The notes under the pieces are model-generated. The model made no database searches. It was given only the letters and a program-made list of their open reading frames with translations, and was not told where the DNA came from. A DNA stretch of 64,000 bases from Nematopogon swammerdamellus (Eukaryota; Arthropoda; Insecta; Lepidoptera; Adelidae), in the NCBI GenBank assembly GCA_946902875.1, contig OX336359.1:1922001-1986000 (forward strand), in the 5' to 3' direction. Each line of letters opens with the position of its first letter. Position 1 is the stretch's first letter. The position numbers were made by a program, and so were the translations under genes. Below are positions 1 to 9,927 of the stretch, piece after piece.

Positions 1-50
1 CCGTTTTCCAAGTGGGGTAGGCGGAGACGACGGATTTCCACGTGTCACGT
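1..50 (-). mobile_element. LINE 3' coding fragment
   Basis: On the minus strand this reads like the C-terminal tail of a non-LTR retrotransposon (RDTWKSVVSAYP). The same tail occurs at 18778-18935, 38589-38735 and 46660-46765. It is cut by the window edge. Confidence 0.6.
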
Positions 51-61
51 TTACGGGTACT

Positions 62-538
62 ATCAGTGCCCACTGTAATTTTTGGGGTTCCGTATCTGGT
101 ACGGGACCCTATTACTAAGCCTACGCCGTCTGTCTGTCTGTCTGTCTGTGTATCTGTCTGTCCGTCCGTCTGTCCGAGGGCTGTATCTCTTGAACCCATC
201 TTGAACCGTAATAGGCCCGTTGAAATTTTCACAAAAAATCTGTTTTTATGGCCGATATAACAACAAATAATAAAAATAAGAAAAAGTAAAAAATTCACGG
301 GGTTCCCATAGAAGAAACCAAAAAGTGTATGCGCGCGCGCCTCAGATCAGGAATCCTTTCCTGATCTGAGGCGCGCGCACAGGCGCGCGCCATCTACCGA
401 ATAGATTACGAAGCATGACATTAACTAATATGAAGCATTTCATAACACGCCATCTAGATGGCGTGAGTAGCGCTAGCCGTGACATGGCGATACGGGACCC
501 TCGGTGCGCGCGTTCGACTCGCACTTGGCCGGTTTTTT
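62..538 (-). repeat. Rep-J interspersed repeat, near full length
   Basis: This is the reverse complement of copies at 20594-20960 and 60596-60922. The family opens with CCGGCCAAGTGCGAGT, contains a GCGCGC block followed by CACTTTTTGGTTTCTTC, and ends with a GACAGACA run and GGCGTAGGCTTAGTAATAGG. This copy carries an extra hairpin at 333-378. No coding capacity; the short frame through it (42-260) is a shadow. Confidence 0.8.
333..378. repeat. Perfect 20-bp-stem hairpin inside Rep-J
   Basis: Bases 333-352 are the exact reverse complement of 359-378, with a 6-base loop. The Rep-J copy at 60596 lacks it, so it looks like a small insertion or an expanded GCGC block. Confidence 0.85.
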
Positions 539-823
539 TCAGTCGCCTCTGGTACTACGCATTTAACCCTTTTTAACATTTTATAATAGTTTAACCCAAA
601 TTTAAATTATTATTTTTTTATATGCAAAGCCGAAAATAAAGAGAAGAAATCGTTGTCGACCAGGGTTTGATCGTATACACTTTTTGAACGGGGCGATTTG
701 ATTATTATATCGATGACAATGAAATTATAATGCATTTGTAGATATCTTATTTTTATACTAGCTCTATTTTATATGATATTGAGAGTTCTTACTAAAAAGT
801 TCTTTGTAAAACTTGGATACGTA
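539..823. other. AT-rich intergenic or intronic DNA
   Basis: No gene seen. Bases 612-672 weakly resemble the flank and T-arm of SINE-E (9700-9890, 58495-58695), suggesting a decayed copy. Confidence 0.4.
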
Positions 824-957
<134 letters not shown>

Positions 958-1089
958 GGATTTTCGACATGTAGGACATATTATACAATTCATTTTGGCT
1001 TTGGCGTACTTAATAAATAATTATATGTCTCCACAATAAAGGAAGAACACTACTTTCTTAAAAAATTTAATGGAATATTGAATTGAATA

Positions 1090-1215
1090 ATTTGAAAGAG
1101 GGTTTCGGTTGTAGAGGGTTGTCTCTGTCGCACTAACTCCCACGTTTCTGTGCGACAGGGACGACGCTCTACAACAGGAATTTCACTTTCAAAAGCTCGA
1201 CACGCATTATTTTAT
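1090..1215. mobile_element. Foldback/MITE-like inverted repeat
   Basis: The left arm (GGTTGTAGAG, TGTCGCAC) pairs imperfectly with the right arm (GTGCGACAGGGACGACG, CTCTACAAC). A cleaner relative lies at 49250-49385, sharing GTGCGACAGGGACGACGCTC. Confidence 0.65.
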
Positions 1216-1239
1216 GCTGGGAACTGTACGCGCTTTTTT

Positions 1240-1512
1240 TTTATATAATCCGGTATGCGTGGCTGTGCCGGAGGGCCCAAAGCGCATGCTCCGATCAGCC
1301 AATATCACCTCCGAGAAGGTAGGTGCCATACCGAAGACTTCCCTGGATTGCTGGCTATACTGGACTAGAGGAGAACACAACCGAGGCTGCTATGCGGCCA
1401 TCTTACATCCAGTACGGTGGTACCAACCCAGTCGGCTACAATTTGAGCCTACCACCTAGTAAGGGGCAAGGGAAGGGGCCTACAGTTTTACACCGGTTCC
1501 GAACGGCGAAGC
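1240..1512 (-). mobile_element. SINE-B, head missing
   Basis: Minus-strand copy of the family seen complete at 19262-19652. The tail (ATAATCCGGTATG on this strand), body and the shared TACTAGGTGGTAGG core are visible. The tRNA-like head is absent. Confidence 0.8.
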
Positions 1513-1702
1513 AGCAGGTGTACCGTGTATGTAGGTATGTTTAGCTGTATCGGAGACATATTTTTGCACCGCACCTCCTCGGTGCCTCAACAAGTTCATA
1601 TTGATTGGTCACAGTCTATTTAGTGATGGTCGCGCGATCTGACTAATTTTAGCTCGCTCTTGACCCGTCATCGCCTAGGTCTCGAATTAGTATCAATTCG
1701 GT

Positions 1703-1955
1703 GTTTTTTAAACTGACACGGTTGGCTTAATCACCTCCGTGATGTCATCCCACAACATCTTGCTGAACCAAGTGCCATGTCAGTGATTCCCTTCGGTCGT
1801 GCAGGCTACACTGAATTGGAAGGAAAACACGGAACTATTTACATAGCTGTTTCAACCGATCTTTCATTCAGTGCTGTAGTACCAAACCAACCCGGCCGGG
1901 CGGGTTGGTACTAAACCCTACCACCTAATGAGGTAAGAAGGGAGTTCCAATTTGG
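1703..1955 (-). mobile_element. SINE-A, 5' truncated
   Basis: Starts with a T-run and AACTGACACGGTTGGC on this strand and ends in the ACCACCTAAT core. The tRNA/5S head is missing. It abuts the tandem exon-like array. Confidence 0.85.
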
Positions 1956-1979
1956 TACCTGGAAAGTATTTTATAACAG

Positions 1980-3029
1980 GGCACGCATCACTTCTTCACC
2001 AATCTGACGGTTGTGTTTGTTGTGACAGAGCGCGCGGACACTGGCCTGGGGCGGCTCTCCAAGTCAGCGTCGGATTTGTCGTGCGCGCCCCCTCGCAGGA
2101 AGCGCCCGCGCGCGCGCGCTCCGCCGCGCAGCACGCGCCGTGCTCCGTCGTACACCGCACGCATCACTTCTTCGCTAATCTCAAGGTTGTGTTTGTTGTG
2201 ACAGAGCGCGCGGACACTGGCCTGGGGCGGCTCTCCAAGTCAGCGTCGGAGTTGTCGTGCGCGCCCTCGCAGGAAGCGCCAGCGCGCGCGCGCTCCGCCG
2301 CGCTCCGTCGTACACCGCACGCATCACTTCTTCACCAATCTCAAGGTTGTGTTTGTTGTGACAGAGCGCGCGGACACTGGCCTGGGGCGGCTCTCCAAGT
2401 CAGCGTCGGAGTTGTCGTGCGCGCCCTCGCAGGAAGCGCCCGCGCGCGCGCGCTCCACCGCGCAGCACGCGCCGCGCTCCGTCGTACACCGCACGCATCA
2501 CTTCTTCACCAATCTCAAGGTTGTGTTTGTTGTGACAGAGCGCGCGGACACTGGCCTGGGGCGGCTGTCTAAGTCAGCGTCGGAGTTGTCGTGCGCGCCC
2601 TCGCATGAAGCGCCAGCGCGCGCGCGCTCCTCCGCGCAGCAGGCGCCGCGCTGCGTCGTACACCGCACGCATCACTTCTTCACCAATCTCAAGGTTGTGT
2701 TTGTTGTGACAGAGCACGCGGACACTGGCCTGGGGCGGCTCTCCAAATCAGCGTCGGAGTTGTCGTGCGCGCCCTCGCAGGAAGCGCCAGCGCGCGCGCG
2801 CTCCGCCGCGCTCCGTCGTACACCGCACGCATCACTTCTTCACCAATCTCAAGGTTGTGTTTGTTGTGACAGAGCGCGCGGACACTGGCCTGGGGCGGCT
2901 CTCCAAGTCAGCGTCGGAGTTGTCGTGCGCGCCCTCGCAGGAAGCGCCCGCGCGCGCGCGCTCCGCCGCGCAGCACGCGCCGCGCTCCGTCGTACACCGC
3001 ACGCATCACTTCTTCACCAATCTCAAGGT
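1980..3029 (+). repeat. Tandem array of an exon-like unit, 6 copies plus a fragment
   Basis: Units begin at 2011, 2187, 2347, 2521, 2695 and 2855, and the last ends near 3028. Spacings are 176, 160, 174, 174, 160 and 174 bases, so the array is a trimer duplicated once. Each unit is 18 bases ending in an acceptor-like TTGTTGTGACAG, an exon-like body of 155 bases (141 in the two short units), and AATCTCAAG followed by GTTGTG. The body reads GLGRLSKSASELS...VVHRTHHFFTNLK. The two 160-base units lack the same 14 bases. A partial unit at 1980-2010 precedes it. Confidence 0.95.
2873..3027 (+). CDS. Mctp: Candidate Mctp N-terminal linker exon (last array copy)
   Basis: The last copy of the array is flanked by TTTGTTGTGACAG (acceptor) and AAG/GTTAGA (donor). 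It is 155 bases: two bases finishing a codon, then 51 codons, leaving in phase 0. The exon at 7322 enters in phase 0, so HRTHHFFTNLK would run into SRWSRSRSRER, a smooth basic stretch. The encoded part is Ser/Ala/Arg-rich (RLSKSASELS), typical of a disordered region before the first C2 domain. The first coding exon for this form must lie before base 1. Membership in Mctp is inferred from phase, strand and continuity, not from remembered homology. Which array copy is used, if any, cannot be told. Confidence 0.5.
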
Positions 3030-3094
3030 TAGATCTAGAGTTCCACCCGATTTAATAACGCAATCTCAGAATTGTAATAATTTTGAGGATTATC

Positions 3095-3375
3095 ACGTGT
3101 TAAAGCATATTACTAAGTGTAAAAGCATGTTATTGTATCTTAAACAATTCGCATGTTAATTGATAGTCCGTGCTTCTATTGGTAAGTGTTAAAACATGTT
3201 GTGTGTTAAAGCTACTTCTACTTAAATGTTAGAGCATGGTCTGTGAACGTTAAAACATGTTAGTGTAAAACTTTTTACCCGACTAAAGAGAATCCAAAAC
3301 AAAAGGTTATTAAAGCATGTTATGACGTATTAAACCATATTAGTGCGTGTTATAGCATGTTAGTGTATGTTAAAG
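3095..3375. repeat. Degenerate short tandem repeat
   Basis: Imperfect units built on TTAAAGCATGTTAGTGTG recur about ten times with drift in spacing. No coding capacity. Confidence 0.7.
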
Positions 3376-3426
3376 CATTAGCTTGTATTACATATTATAA
3401 TCAATCAGGGATCAGAATAGTTAGAT

Positions 3427-3855
3427 TATAAATACCTAATGTTGGCGAGAAGACATAACATGGAGTGGTTTAAACCACCTCTTTCAGGAATTCTGAAAAA
3501 TTCCCGGGAATTCCGGGATTTGAAAAATATATCCTGCTAGTGATATAGTTAGTAACTTTTGACACTTGTAACATGCTGAAACGTATGAATACTTTCTGAA
3601 AAATCCAAAAATTATTCTGAAAAAAAAAAGTTTTAATGGATTTGATTTTGATTTGAAAATCATGTTTGGGGTTTTAATAAGGTATTCATATATGTGTGGC
3701 ATGTTATTAGTGTCAAAACTTACTAATTATATCACTACCAGGAAATATTTTTCAAATGCCGGAATTCCCGGGAATTTTTCAGAATTCCCGAAAAAAGTTG
3801 TTTTAACCACTCCATGTTATGTCTTCTCGCCAACATTAAGTATTTATACTCTACC
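3427..3855. mobile_element. Long foldback element (about 190-bp arms)
   Basis: The left arm (TAATGTTGGCGAGAAGACATA at 3439, then GGAATTCTGAAAAATTCCCG) recurs inverted at the right end (CTCGCCAACATTA near 3830). Arms are roughly 90% identical around a short AT-rich centre near 3635-3665. The open frames here (3484-3702 minus, 3653-3964 plus) are the two arms read in opposite directions, not genes. Confidence 0.85.
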
Positions 3856-3859
3856 TATT

Positions 3860-4768
3860 CCGATCCCTGCACCCTGCATATCGTATGCACCAGGCTTCAC
3901 TCGCGTCAGTGCCAGACGCGGCGTTCATTCAATAGAGCCCCCCACGGACCTCTCTCTTCTCTAATCATCGAAGAGCAGATACGTGCTACCCCGTTCTATA
4001 TATACCGTCGTGTCTCAGCAGTAAACTACGCTTACAGATTTGATAACTAAAGAAGAAAAAAAATATAAATCTGATTGGGCACCATAAGTATACCAATTTC
4101 TATTGGGTAAAAATACGTAATTTCGAATACCTACTTTAATTAATTTTTTCTCCCCTTTTTCTGAGACTTTAGACAAAAATATAAAATAATAAAATTAAAC
4201 AAAATGTATTTACAATCTAAAATTTAAATAAATACAATCATTTACAAAACAAAATAAATACATATAAGAATAGAAATCATGGATACTACAAACAACTTAG
4301 ACCAAGTAGCGTCTACTCTGCGCCCGCGGCCTCGATAAAGTGTGTGATTGTCACACACCCGCACTCAGTCGGGCGTCAGTCGTCGTCCAGCACGGCGCGT
4401 GTGCACATATGTATGCGTGCAGTCAACAAGGAGATAACCGGCCGAAAAATTACATTTTATTACATTCTAAATACAAAAAATTAAAAGAAAAGTCACGGAA
4501 CAACTGAAATATTAATCTGCCATGCCGCATGTTGATAGAAATATATGTAGTTCATTTACTGGTTAGAGCAGCACGAAAGCTGTGGCTCCAATTTACCTCA
4601 GCCGTGTGTTGTGTGCTCACACCGATCCCGAGTGGACTCAAAGGGCTGTCCCTTTGTTGTCTCTCTTTCATACGGGTATATGCTACGAGAGAAGAACTAT
4701 TTCAAACTCACAACACTCCGTGTATCGATACTGAGTTAAATATCTGATTGTGATTTTATTTTAAAACT
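3860..4768. other. Unique AT-rich DNA with a small CpG-rich patch
   Basis: No gene recognised. CTATATATA near 3997 with TCTCAGCAGT 15-20 bases on is a weak core-promoter resemblance. Bases 4318-4420 are CpG-rich and carry two TCAGTCG motifs like an arthropod initiator. Neither has a demonstrable transcript. Confidence 0.3.
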
Positions 4769-5875
4769 AGCTGTTGCCGCGACTTCGCTCGCGTGAAATT
4801 CGTATTTCAACGAAGAATAGGTAACCAGGTAGGAGGTCCAGGTAAATGACAAACCTTCTCAAATAAAGTAACTAACTAAGGGCGAGGCCGAAGGCCGAGC
4901 TGCGTTCAGGCAAACGATAAACCTTCTCAAATAAAGTAAGTAACAAACGGCGAGGTCGAAGGTCCAGCTGCATCCTGGAAGACAATATACCTTCTCGATT
5001 ATGAAGTAATTAAGGCTGAGCCGCATTTAGGAAGAAGATAAACCTTCTTGAAGAAAGTAAGTAAGTAACTAAGGGCGAGGCCGAAGGCCGGGCTATATTA
5101 TGTAAGCCGATAAACGTTCTCAAAGAAAGTCACTAACTATGGGCGAGGCCGAAGGCCGAGCTGCGTTAAGGAAGACGATAAACCATCTCGAAGAAAGGAA
5201 GTAACTAATTGCGAGGCCGAAGGCTGAGCTCCGTTCGGGTAAACAATAAAACTTCCCAAAGAAAGGAAGTACCTAACATAGTGCGAAGCCGAAGGCCGAT
5301 CTGCGTTTAGGTAAATAATAAACCCTCTTCCGTCCACGGGTCTCGCCCTTAAAATGACTTGCTTTCTTCGATATAATATAATATCATTTACACGAACGAA
5401 GCTCGGCCTTTGGCCTCGCCCTTAGTCACTTAATTTGTTCGAGAAGGTTGATTGTATACCTTAAAGTAGTTCGGCCTTCGACATCGTTCTTAGTTTCTTT
5501 GTTTGAGAAAGTAAGTATATGGTTTAGCTATACGCAGCTCCTCCATCGGCGGCGTCGCCATTAGTTCAATTTCTTCGTGAAGAATATAATTTACGTGATC
5601 GGAGTTCGGCCCTCGAGCTCGCCCTTAGCTACTTACTTTCTTAAAGATGGTTTATTATTTATCTGAGCGTAGCTCGGCCATCGGCCTCGCCTTAATCACT
5701 TACTTTCTTCAAGAAGGTTTAACTTCTTTCTGAACGCAGCTCGGCCTTCGACCTCGCCCTTAGTTACTTAATTTCTTCGAGATGGTTTATTAATATCAGA
5801 ACGAAGCTCGGCCTTCGGCCTCGTCCTTAGTTACTTACTTTCTTCGAGATGGTTTATTAATATCAGAATTCCTTT
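4769..5875. mobile_element. Helitron-like end with inverted 68-bp arrays
   Basis: Begins with CTAGCTGTTGCCGCGACTTCG, the reverse complement of a Helitron-type 3' end (GC-rich stem followed by CTAG). It continues as monomers containing GCGAGGCCGAAGGCCGAGC up to about 5345. From there the monomers run in the opposite orientation (GCTCGGCCTTCGGCCTCGC) to about 5870. The arms are diverged. Related arrays lie at 30411-31955 and 52932-54955. Confidence 0.75.
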
Positions 5876-5902
5876 TCTATTAATCCTTTTTATTTTCTCC
5901 AG

Positions 5903-5995
5903 TGTGGCACCAACCTTATCGGAGGTGATATTGGCTGGTCGGAGCATGCGCTTTGGCCCCTCTGACTCAGGAACCCATACCGGATTACATAAAAA
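5903..5995 (+). mobile_element. SINE-B 3' fragment
   Basis: Matches the last 90 bases of the complete copy at 19262-19652, including GGAGGTGATATTGGCTGGTC and the tail ATACCGGATTACATAAAAAA. Confidence 0.85.
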
Positions 5996-6090
5996 AAATA
6001 ATAATATGGAACCTTAAAAAAGACAGAACCACGAAAATACTACACGCGAAAAAGATATGGTAAACTGGATCAGCCCTCCAAAGACTGTAT

Positions 6091-6410
6091 TTGTACCGTG
6101 TGGGGCCGGTACTTTAAAAGAATAGCCCCACTGCATCTCTCCCCATGTATCGTAAAAGGCGACTAAGGGACTCCCTTCTTATATTACTAGGTGGTAGGGT
6201 TTAACCCGCCCGGGTTGGTACCACCGCACTGAATGAAAGGTCGGTCGAAACGGCTATGTAAATAGTTTGTGTTTTCCGTCCAGTTCAGTGCATAGCCGGT
6301 ACGACCGAAGGGAAGCACTAACGTGGCACATAGTTCACCTGGTGTTATGGGCTGACATCACGGATGCTGTAGGTGATGTAGCCAACCGTGTCAGTTTCCA
6401 TAAAAAAAAA
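6091..6410 (+). mobile_element. SINE-A body with the Rep-C type head
   Basis: The head is GTGGGGCCGGTAC...GCCCCAC, a 7-bp stem, followed by CGTAAAAGGCGACTAAGG. It is joined to the SINE-A core (TACTAGGTGGTAGGG) and body, ending GTGTCAGTTTCCATAAAAAAA. The same structure occurs at 13500-13822 and, inverted, at 20020-20398. Confidence 0.9.
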
Positions 6411-6664
6411 AGAAAAGACGAATGAGACACATATTGTTAGCTATCCCATGTGTGAGCGAGACAATTGTTAATTGATTGAGTGAATACGAGACGATCCGTC
6501 CCATTTAATGTGTACCAATATTTACACCGCTATACCAAATCTAGTGATGACGTTGATCGATGGAACGACACCGAAAAGGGGAGGAAAGTGCAAAGTTTCA
6601 TCAGAAAACTTTGAACGAAAGTACCTACTTACTGAAGTTACTAAAGTGTGAAATAGTTCACATT

Positions 6665-6775
6665 TCTCGACAACTTCAGTGTAGCTGACGCGACCAAAGG
6701 GAAGCACTGACACGGCACCTAGTTCACCAAGGTGTAATGGTTAACATCACGGGTGTAGTGATGTAGATATAACAT
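6665..6775 (+). mobile_element. SINE-A 3' fragment
   Basis: CTTCAGTGTAGCTGACGCGACC through ACGGCACCTAGTTCACC matches the 3' half of SINE-A. The poly-A end is lost. Confidence 0.75.
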
Positions 6776-6954
6776 TTGACAAGACTCTTCAAAGGCAAAG
6801 GCAATCCCGATGTTTTAGTAAGCCGCTTAGCCTCCTTGGACCATTCGTCCGTCTCCATTTCTCTATGCCACCGAAAATGTGATGTGTACATTCTTAAATG
6901 TACCACTGTTATAGAGTCAATGTTCCTATTCCTGTTAAAATTTAATATATTACA

Positions 6955-7268
6955 AAATCCAGTGGGGCCGGTACGTAAAAAGCATAGTCCCACAGCATCT
7001 CTCCCCATGCATGCATGTCGTAAAAGGCAACTAAGGGATAAGGACAAGGTGCCGTGCTAAAGGGCGACAGGCTCGCCAACTCTCACCTTGTCTCGGTTCT
7101 TACACCGAGTCATGCAGCAGGTGGGTCTTCGTGCCTTACTTGCTGCTTGATCGATTGAATCTTGTTCGAATACTTTGCGAAACGTGGTGGTCGGTTTTGT
7201 ACTGTAATTTACCAGAGTTATTGCAGCACAACACCGATTACTCTGCTTACCCCGATTGTCGGGATTCA
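6955..7268 (+). repeat. Rep-C
   Basis: Opens GTGGGGCCGGTACG, continues CTCTCCCC...GTCGTAAAAGGC and GATAAGGACAAGGTGCCGTGC, and ends ACCCCGATTGTCGGGATTC. Near its end it holds an imperfect inverted repeat (CGGTTTTGTACTG / CAGCACAACACCG) that is perfect in other copies. It ends about 50 bases before the exon at 7322. Confidence 0.85.
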
Positions 7269-7321
7269 GTGTTAGTGATATGTAACCCAAAGGAAACTAA
7301 CTCTAATTTTCATGCCCGTAG

Positions 7322-7469
7322 AGTCGCTGGTCGCGCAGCCGGTCACGCGAGAGATGTCCAGCCGGAACCACCTTCTCAGTTCCACCGGACAGCAGTGGCA
7401 CAGACCACACTGCAGATTCAGAGCACAGCACGCCGGCGAACTCGCCAAGGCACAGGAAAAAGGCACACG
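7322..7469 (+). CDS. Mctp: Mctp linker exon (Ser/Arg- and Pro-rich)
   Basis: Preceded by a good branch site and acceptor (AACTAAC...TTTTCATGCCCGTAG) and followed by a strong donor (CACACG/GTGAGT). The length is 148 bases: 49 codons plus one base, entering in phase 0 and leaving in phase 1. It reads SRWSRSRSRERC...TADSEHSTPANSPRHRKKAH, a basic and then acidic disordered linker. Its entry phase fits the array exon at 2873-3027 and its exit phase fits 36541-36638, giving a joined GAA codon. All three frames are open, so the frame is chosen by phase matching. In Mctp such linkers precede the C2 domains and face the cytosol. Confidence 0.68.
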
Positions 7470-7924
7470 GTGAGTAACTTGAGTAGGGTCTATTTTGCTT
7501 TGGCAATTTATTTGGCTTTAGCAACATTTTGAGAATGAAGGAAACTCTTAGGGTCTTTTGGGGAGTTTTTTTCTCAAAAACAAAACTTTTTGTAACAGCT
7601 GCTCGTGTCGTGGGTAAATAAATGGCTTGCCTTTGTTGTGACAGTCAGTGATTTCGAACCCGTTGGCGTAAACCCCTTTCGTTCTCATTTAAAAGTGTGT
7701 GCATTTCCGTTTGGAACATGAGTTATGTATGATGCCAACTAAGGCTCATCTACCACTGAATAAAAAAATATAACGACATATAATTCTTAGGGCGGGCACT
7801 TCAACTTCCCCTAATTGAAACGTTACGTGACAGATATATTAGGTCATAAGGAATCTGTCACATAATGTTCCTACTGACACTATAAGTAAAGATAACAAAA
7901 ATAAACAATGATTGGACAATTTCG
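7470..7924 (+). other. Intron, no feature
   Basis: Start of the intron after the 7322 exon. I see nothing beyond unremarkable unique DNA. Confidence 0.5.
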
Positions 7925-9030
7925 GGGAGTCGTGGGCAGTCGCCCTGGATATTTCCAAGGCGTTCGAACACGTTTGGCACCGAGGCCTTCTAGGCAAGCT
8001 TCCGTCCTTCTTTTGGAATTCCACCCGAACACTGCACCCGGATAGCAGCTTTTTGGAAGGTCATTCCATCTTCGTTAACATTGATGGCTAGAAATCGGAC
8101 GACATTCCAATAAACGCTGCTGTTCCGCAGGGCTCTGTGCTGTCGCCTACGCAATTCCTAATCTTTATAAACGATCTGATGTCCTTGGACATGATACACA
8201 GCTATGCAGACGACTATACTGAGGACGAGGGCTATGTTAAGGACTGGACGAGTAGAGATTCGCGGCATAGTGAGGCTGAACGTTCAGTTGTTGATAAGGT
8301 CGATAATGTTTTCGGAAAAGTAGCCATATGGAGCCAGGAGAACCTTGTCGCCTTCAACGTTAGCAAGACTCAGTGCTGCGGATTATCTGCTAAGGTCCAA
8401 GCTAGTTTCCAAGGCAGCGTCGTACCTGTCTCGAAGCACCTGGACCTCCTGGGCACCACCATTTTTAAAATACGTAGCTTTCCGGCAATTAATAAGAATC
8501 GAGTCTGAGGCTAAAATGCATCCAGAAAATTGGGAATAATTTTCCGTAATAGGCTTTTCTTCTCACCGGAACAACTATTTCTGTTGTACAAAATACAGAT
8601 TAGGTCGGTGGTCATATCTGGGAGGGTAGTCCTCAATATCTGCTTGCGTCCTTGGACTCGATACTGGAGACTCAAGCGCCGAGCCATTCGTCTTGTAGGT
8701 TACCCGAAACTTAGATATGGTCTGGAGTCTCTCTCTCACACACGATTGTAGGTTCGCTTAGTCTGTTTAACGGATGCAACTCTGTGGAACTAGGATCCCT
8801 GCTGCGGAGAGACTCAGCACCCATTTGTTGTTGACATTGGGCTTTTGAGAACCCAACGGTTGAATCGGTTCTCCAAATCGTTTCTTTGTCGCACAGCTAG
8901 GTGGTGGAAATGTCTTCCGTTGAGTGTGTTCCCGCATCTGTGTCTTCAAATGTCGTATTAACAGGCTAGACAGCCTAGCAACAGTCCTCAAATCTGCTGG
9001 CATGGCGCCTCACTGAGCGGTTTCGCGAGG
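7925..9030 (+). pseudogene. Decayed LINE reverse transcriptase, jockey superfamily type
   Basis: The + strand reads SWAVALDISKAFEHVWHRG, a stop in NIDG*KSDD near 8090, PQGSVLSPTQFLIFINDL, then the catalytic YADD near 8203-8214. A frame change near 8500 leads to LFFSPEQLFLLYKIQIRSVV. The end (about 8810-8950) reads HPFVVDIGLLRTQRLNRFS and SFLCRTARWWKCLPLSVFP, the usual C-terminus of such elements. Stops and shifts show it is dead. Confidence 0.85.
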
Positions 9031-9114
9031 AGAGGTGATTTTGGATGTTGGTTTACATAAAAAAGTGGAAGTTGGAATAACAAGTTTCTCTATAGGTAAT
9101 CATATCTTAACAGG

Positions 9115-9205
9115 GATGTTTTTCAGATTCAGATATGTTTTGTCCCGTTCAGCAATGTCTATAAGGAACAACAACATAGATAATATAGGGTTCAGTCAAG
9201 TAGGT
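9115..9205 (-). mobile_element. Fragment of the 62815-64000 LINE 3' UTR
   Basis: Shares CCCGTTCAG, CTATAAGGAA and ATAGGGTTCAGTCAAG, in order and orientation, with 62926-63140, with a large internal deletion. Confidence 0.65.
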
Positions 9206-9208
9206 CCC

Positions 9209-9445
9209 CTTGCCCCTTACTAGGTGGTAGGCTCAAATTGTAGCCGACTGGGTTGGTACCACCGTACTGGATGTAAGATGGCCGCATTGCAACCTCGGCT
9301 GTGTTCTCCTCTAGTCCAGTATAGTCAGCAATCCAGGGAAGTCCCCGGTATAGCACCTACATTCTAGGAGGTGATATTGCCTGGTCGGAACATGTGCTAT
9401 AGTCCCTCCGACGCAGTGACCCATACCGGATTACATAAAAAAGTA
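9209..9445 (+). mobile_element. SINE-B, head missing
   Basis: Core TACTAGGTGGTAGGCTC through the tail ATACCGGATTACATAAAAAA. The tRNA-like head seen at 19262 is absent. Confidence 0.85.
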
Positions 9446-9700
9446 ATTAATAATTACATTTTTTTACATGCAAATTCACTCTGGCTGACATAATTATGAA
9501 CATGGTAGGGAAACACAGCTCCACTTATCTATACATACGGTTGTTATTCCGTAACCTACGCGGACAAACTTCAGCTAAGTTAATTCCCTTAAGTACAACA
9601 GATACTTAGATGGGGCGGAGCATGGAAAAAGTAATTTTCAACTTTCCCGAGAGAAAATTACTTCCAGCTGCTTTCGGTGATCTGTTATGTTCTTAGATAG
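9446..9700. other. Unique DNA, no feature
   Basis: Bases 9628-9660 contain a short imperfect inverted repeat (AAGTAATTTTC / GAAAATTACTT). Nothing else. Confidence 0.4.
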
Positions 9701-9890
9701 ACTTTTTAAAATTTTATTTTTAATTAGAAAAATGCACATCGAAAATCATTGGAAAAAATACATCCCGACCAGTATTTGAACCTGGGTCTCTGGTTTGAGC
9801 CGCCAACGCGATAACCAACTACACCACCGGGCCGTTACGTATTATCTCCAAATTTTCGATTCTTTTTACATGTTGTGAACAGCGTAGATA
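9700..9890 (-). mobile_element. SINE-E, tRNA-derived
   Basis: On the minus strand a tRNA-like core carries A-box-like GGTGTAGTTGG and B-box-like GGTTCAAATAC (about 9770-9832). Flanks match the second copy at 58495-58695, so this is a dispersed element and not a tRNA gene. Confidence 0.7.
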
Positions 9891-9927
9891 AAAGAAAGTA
9901 CATGCGATTTCCCCTGTAACACAGCAC

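Noticed and set aside
1952..2572. 206-codon frame across the tandem array
   Set aside because: GC-rich repeats leave several frames open; it ignores the splice-like borders and changes frame relative to the conserved body.
3830..4050. Solo LTR or TATA promoter
   Set aside because: A TATATATA is present but no matching LTR ends, target duplication or second copy are visible.
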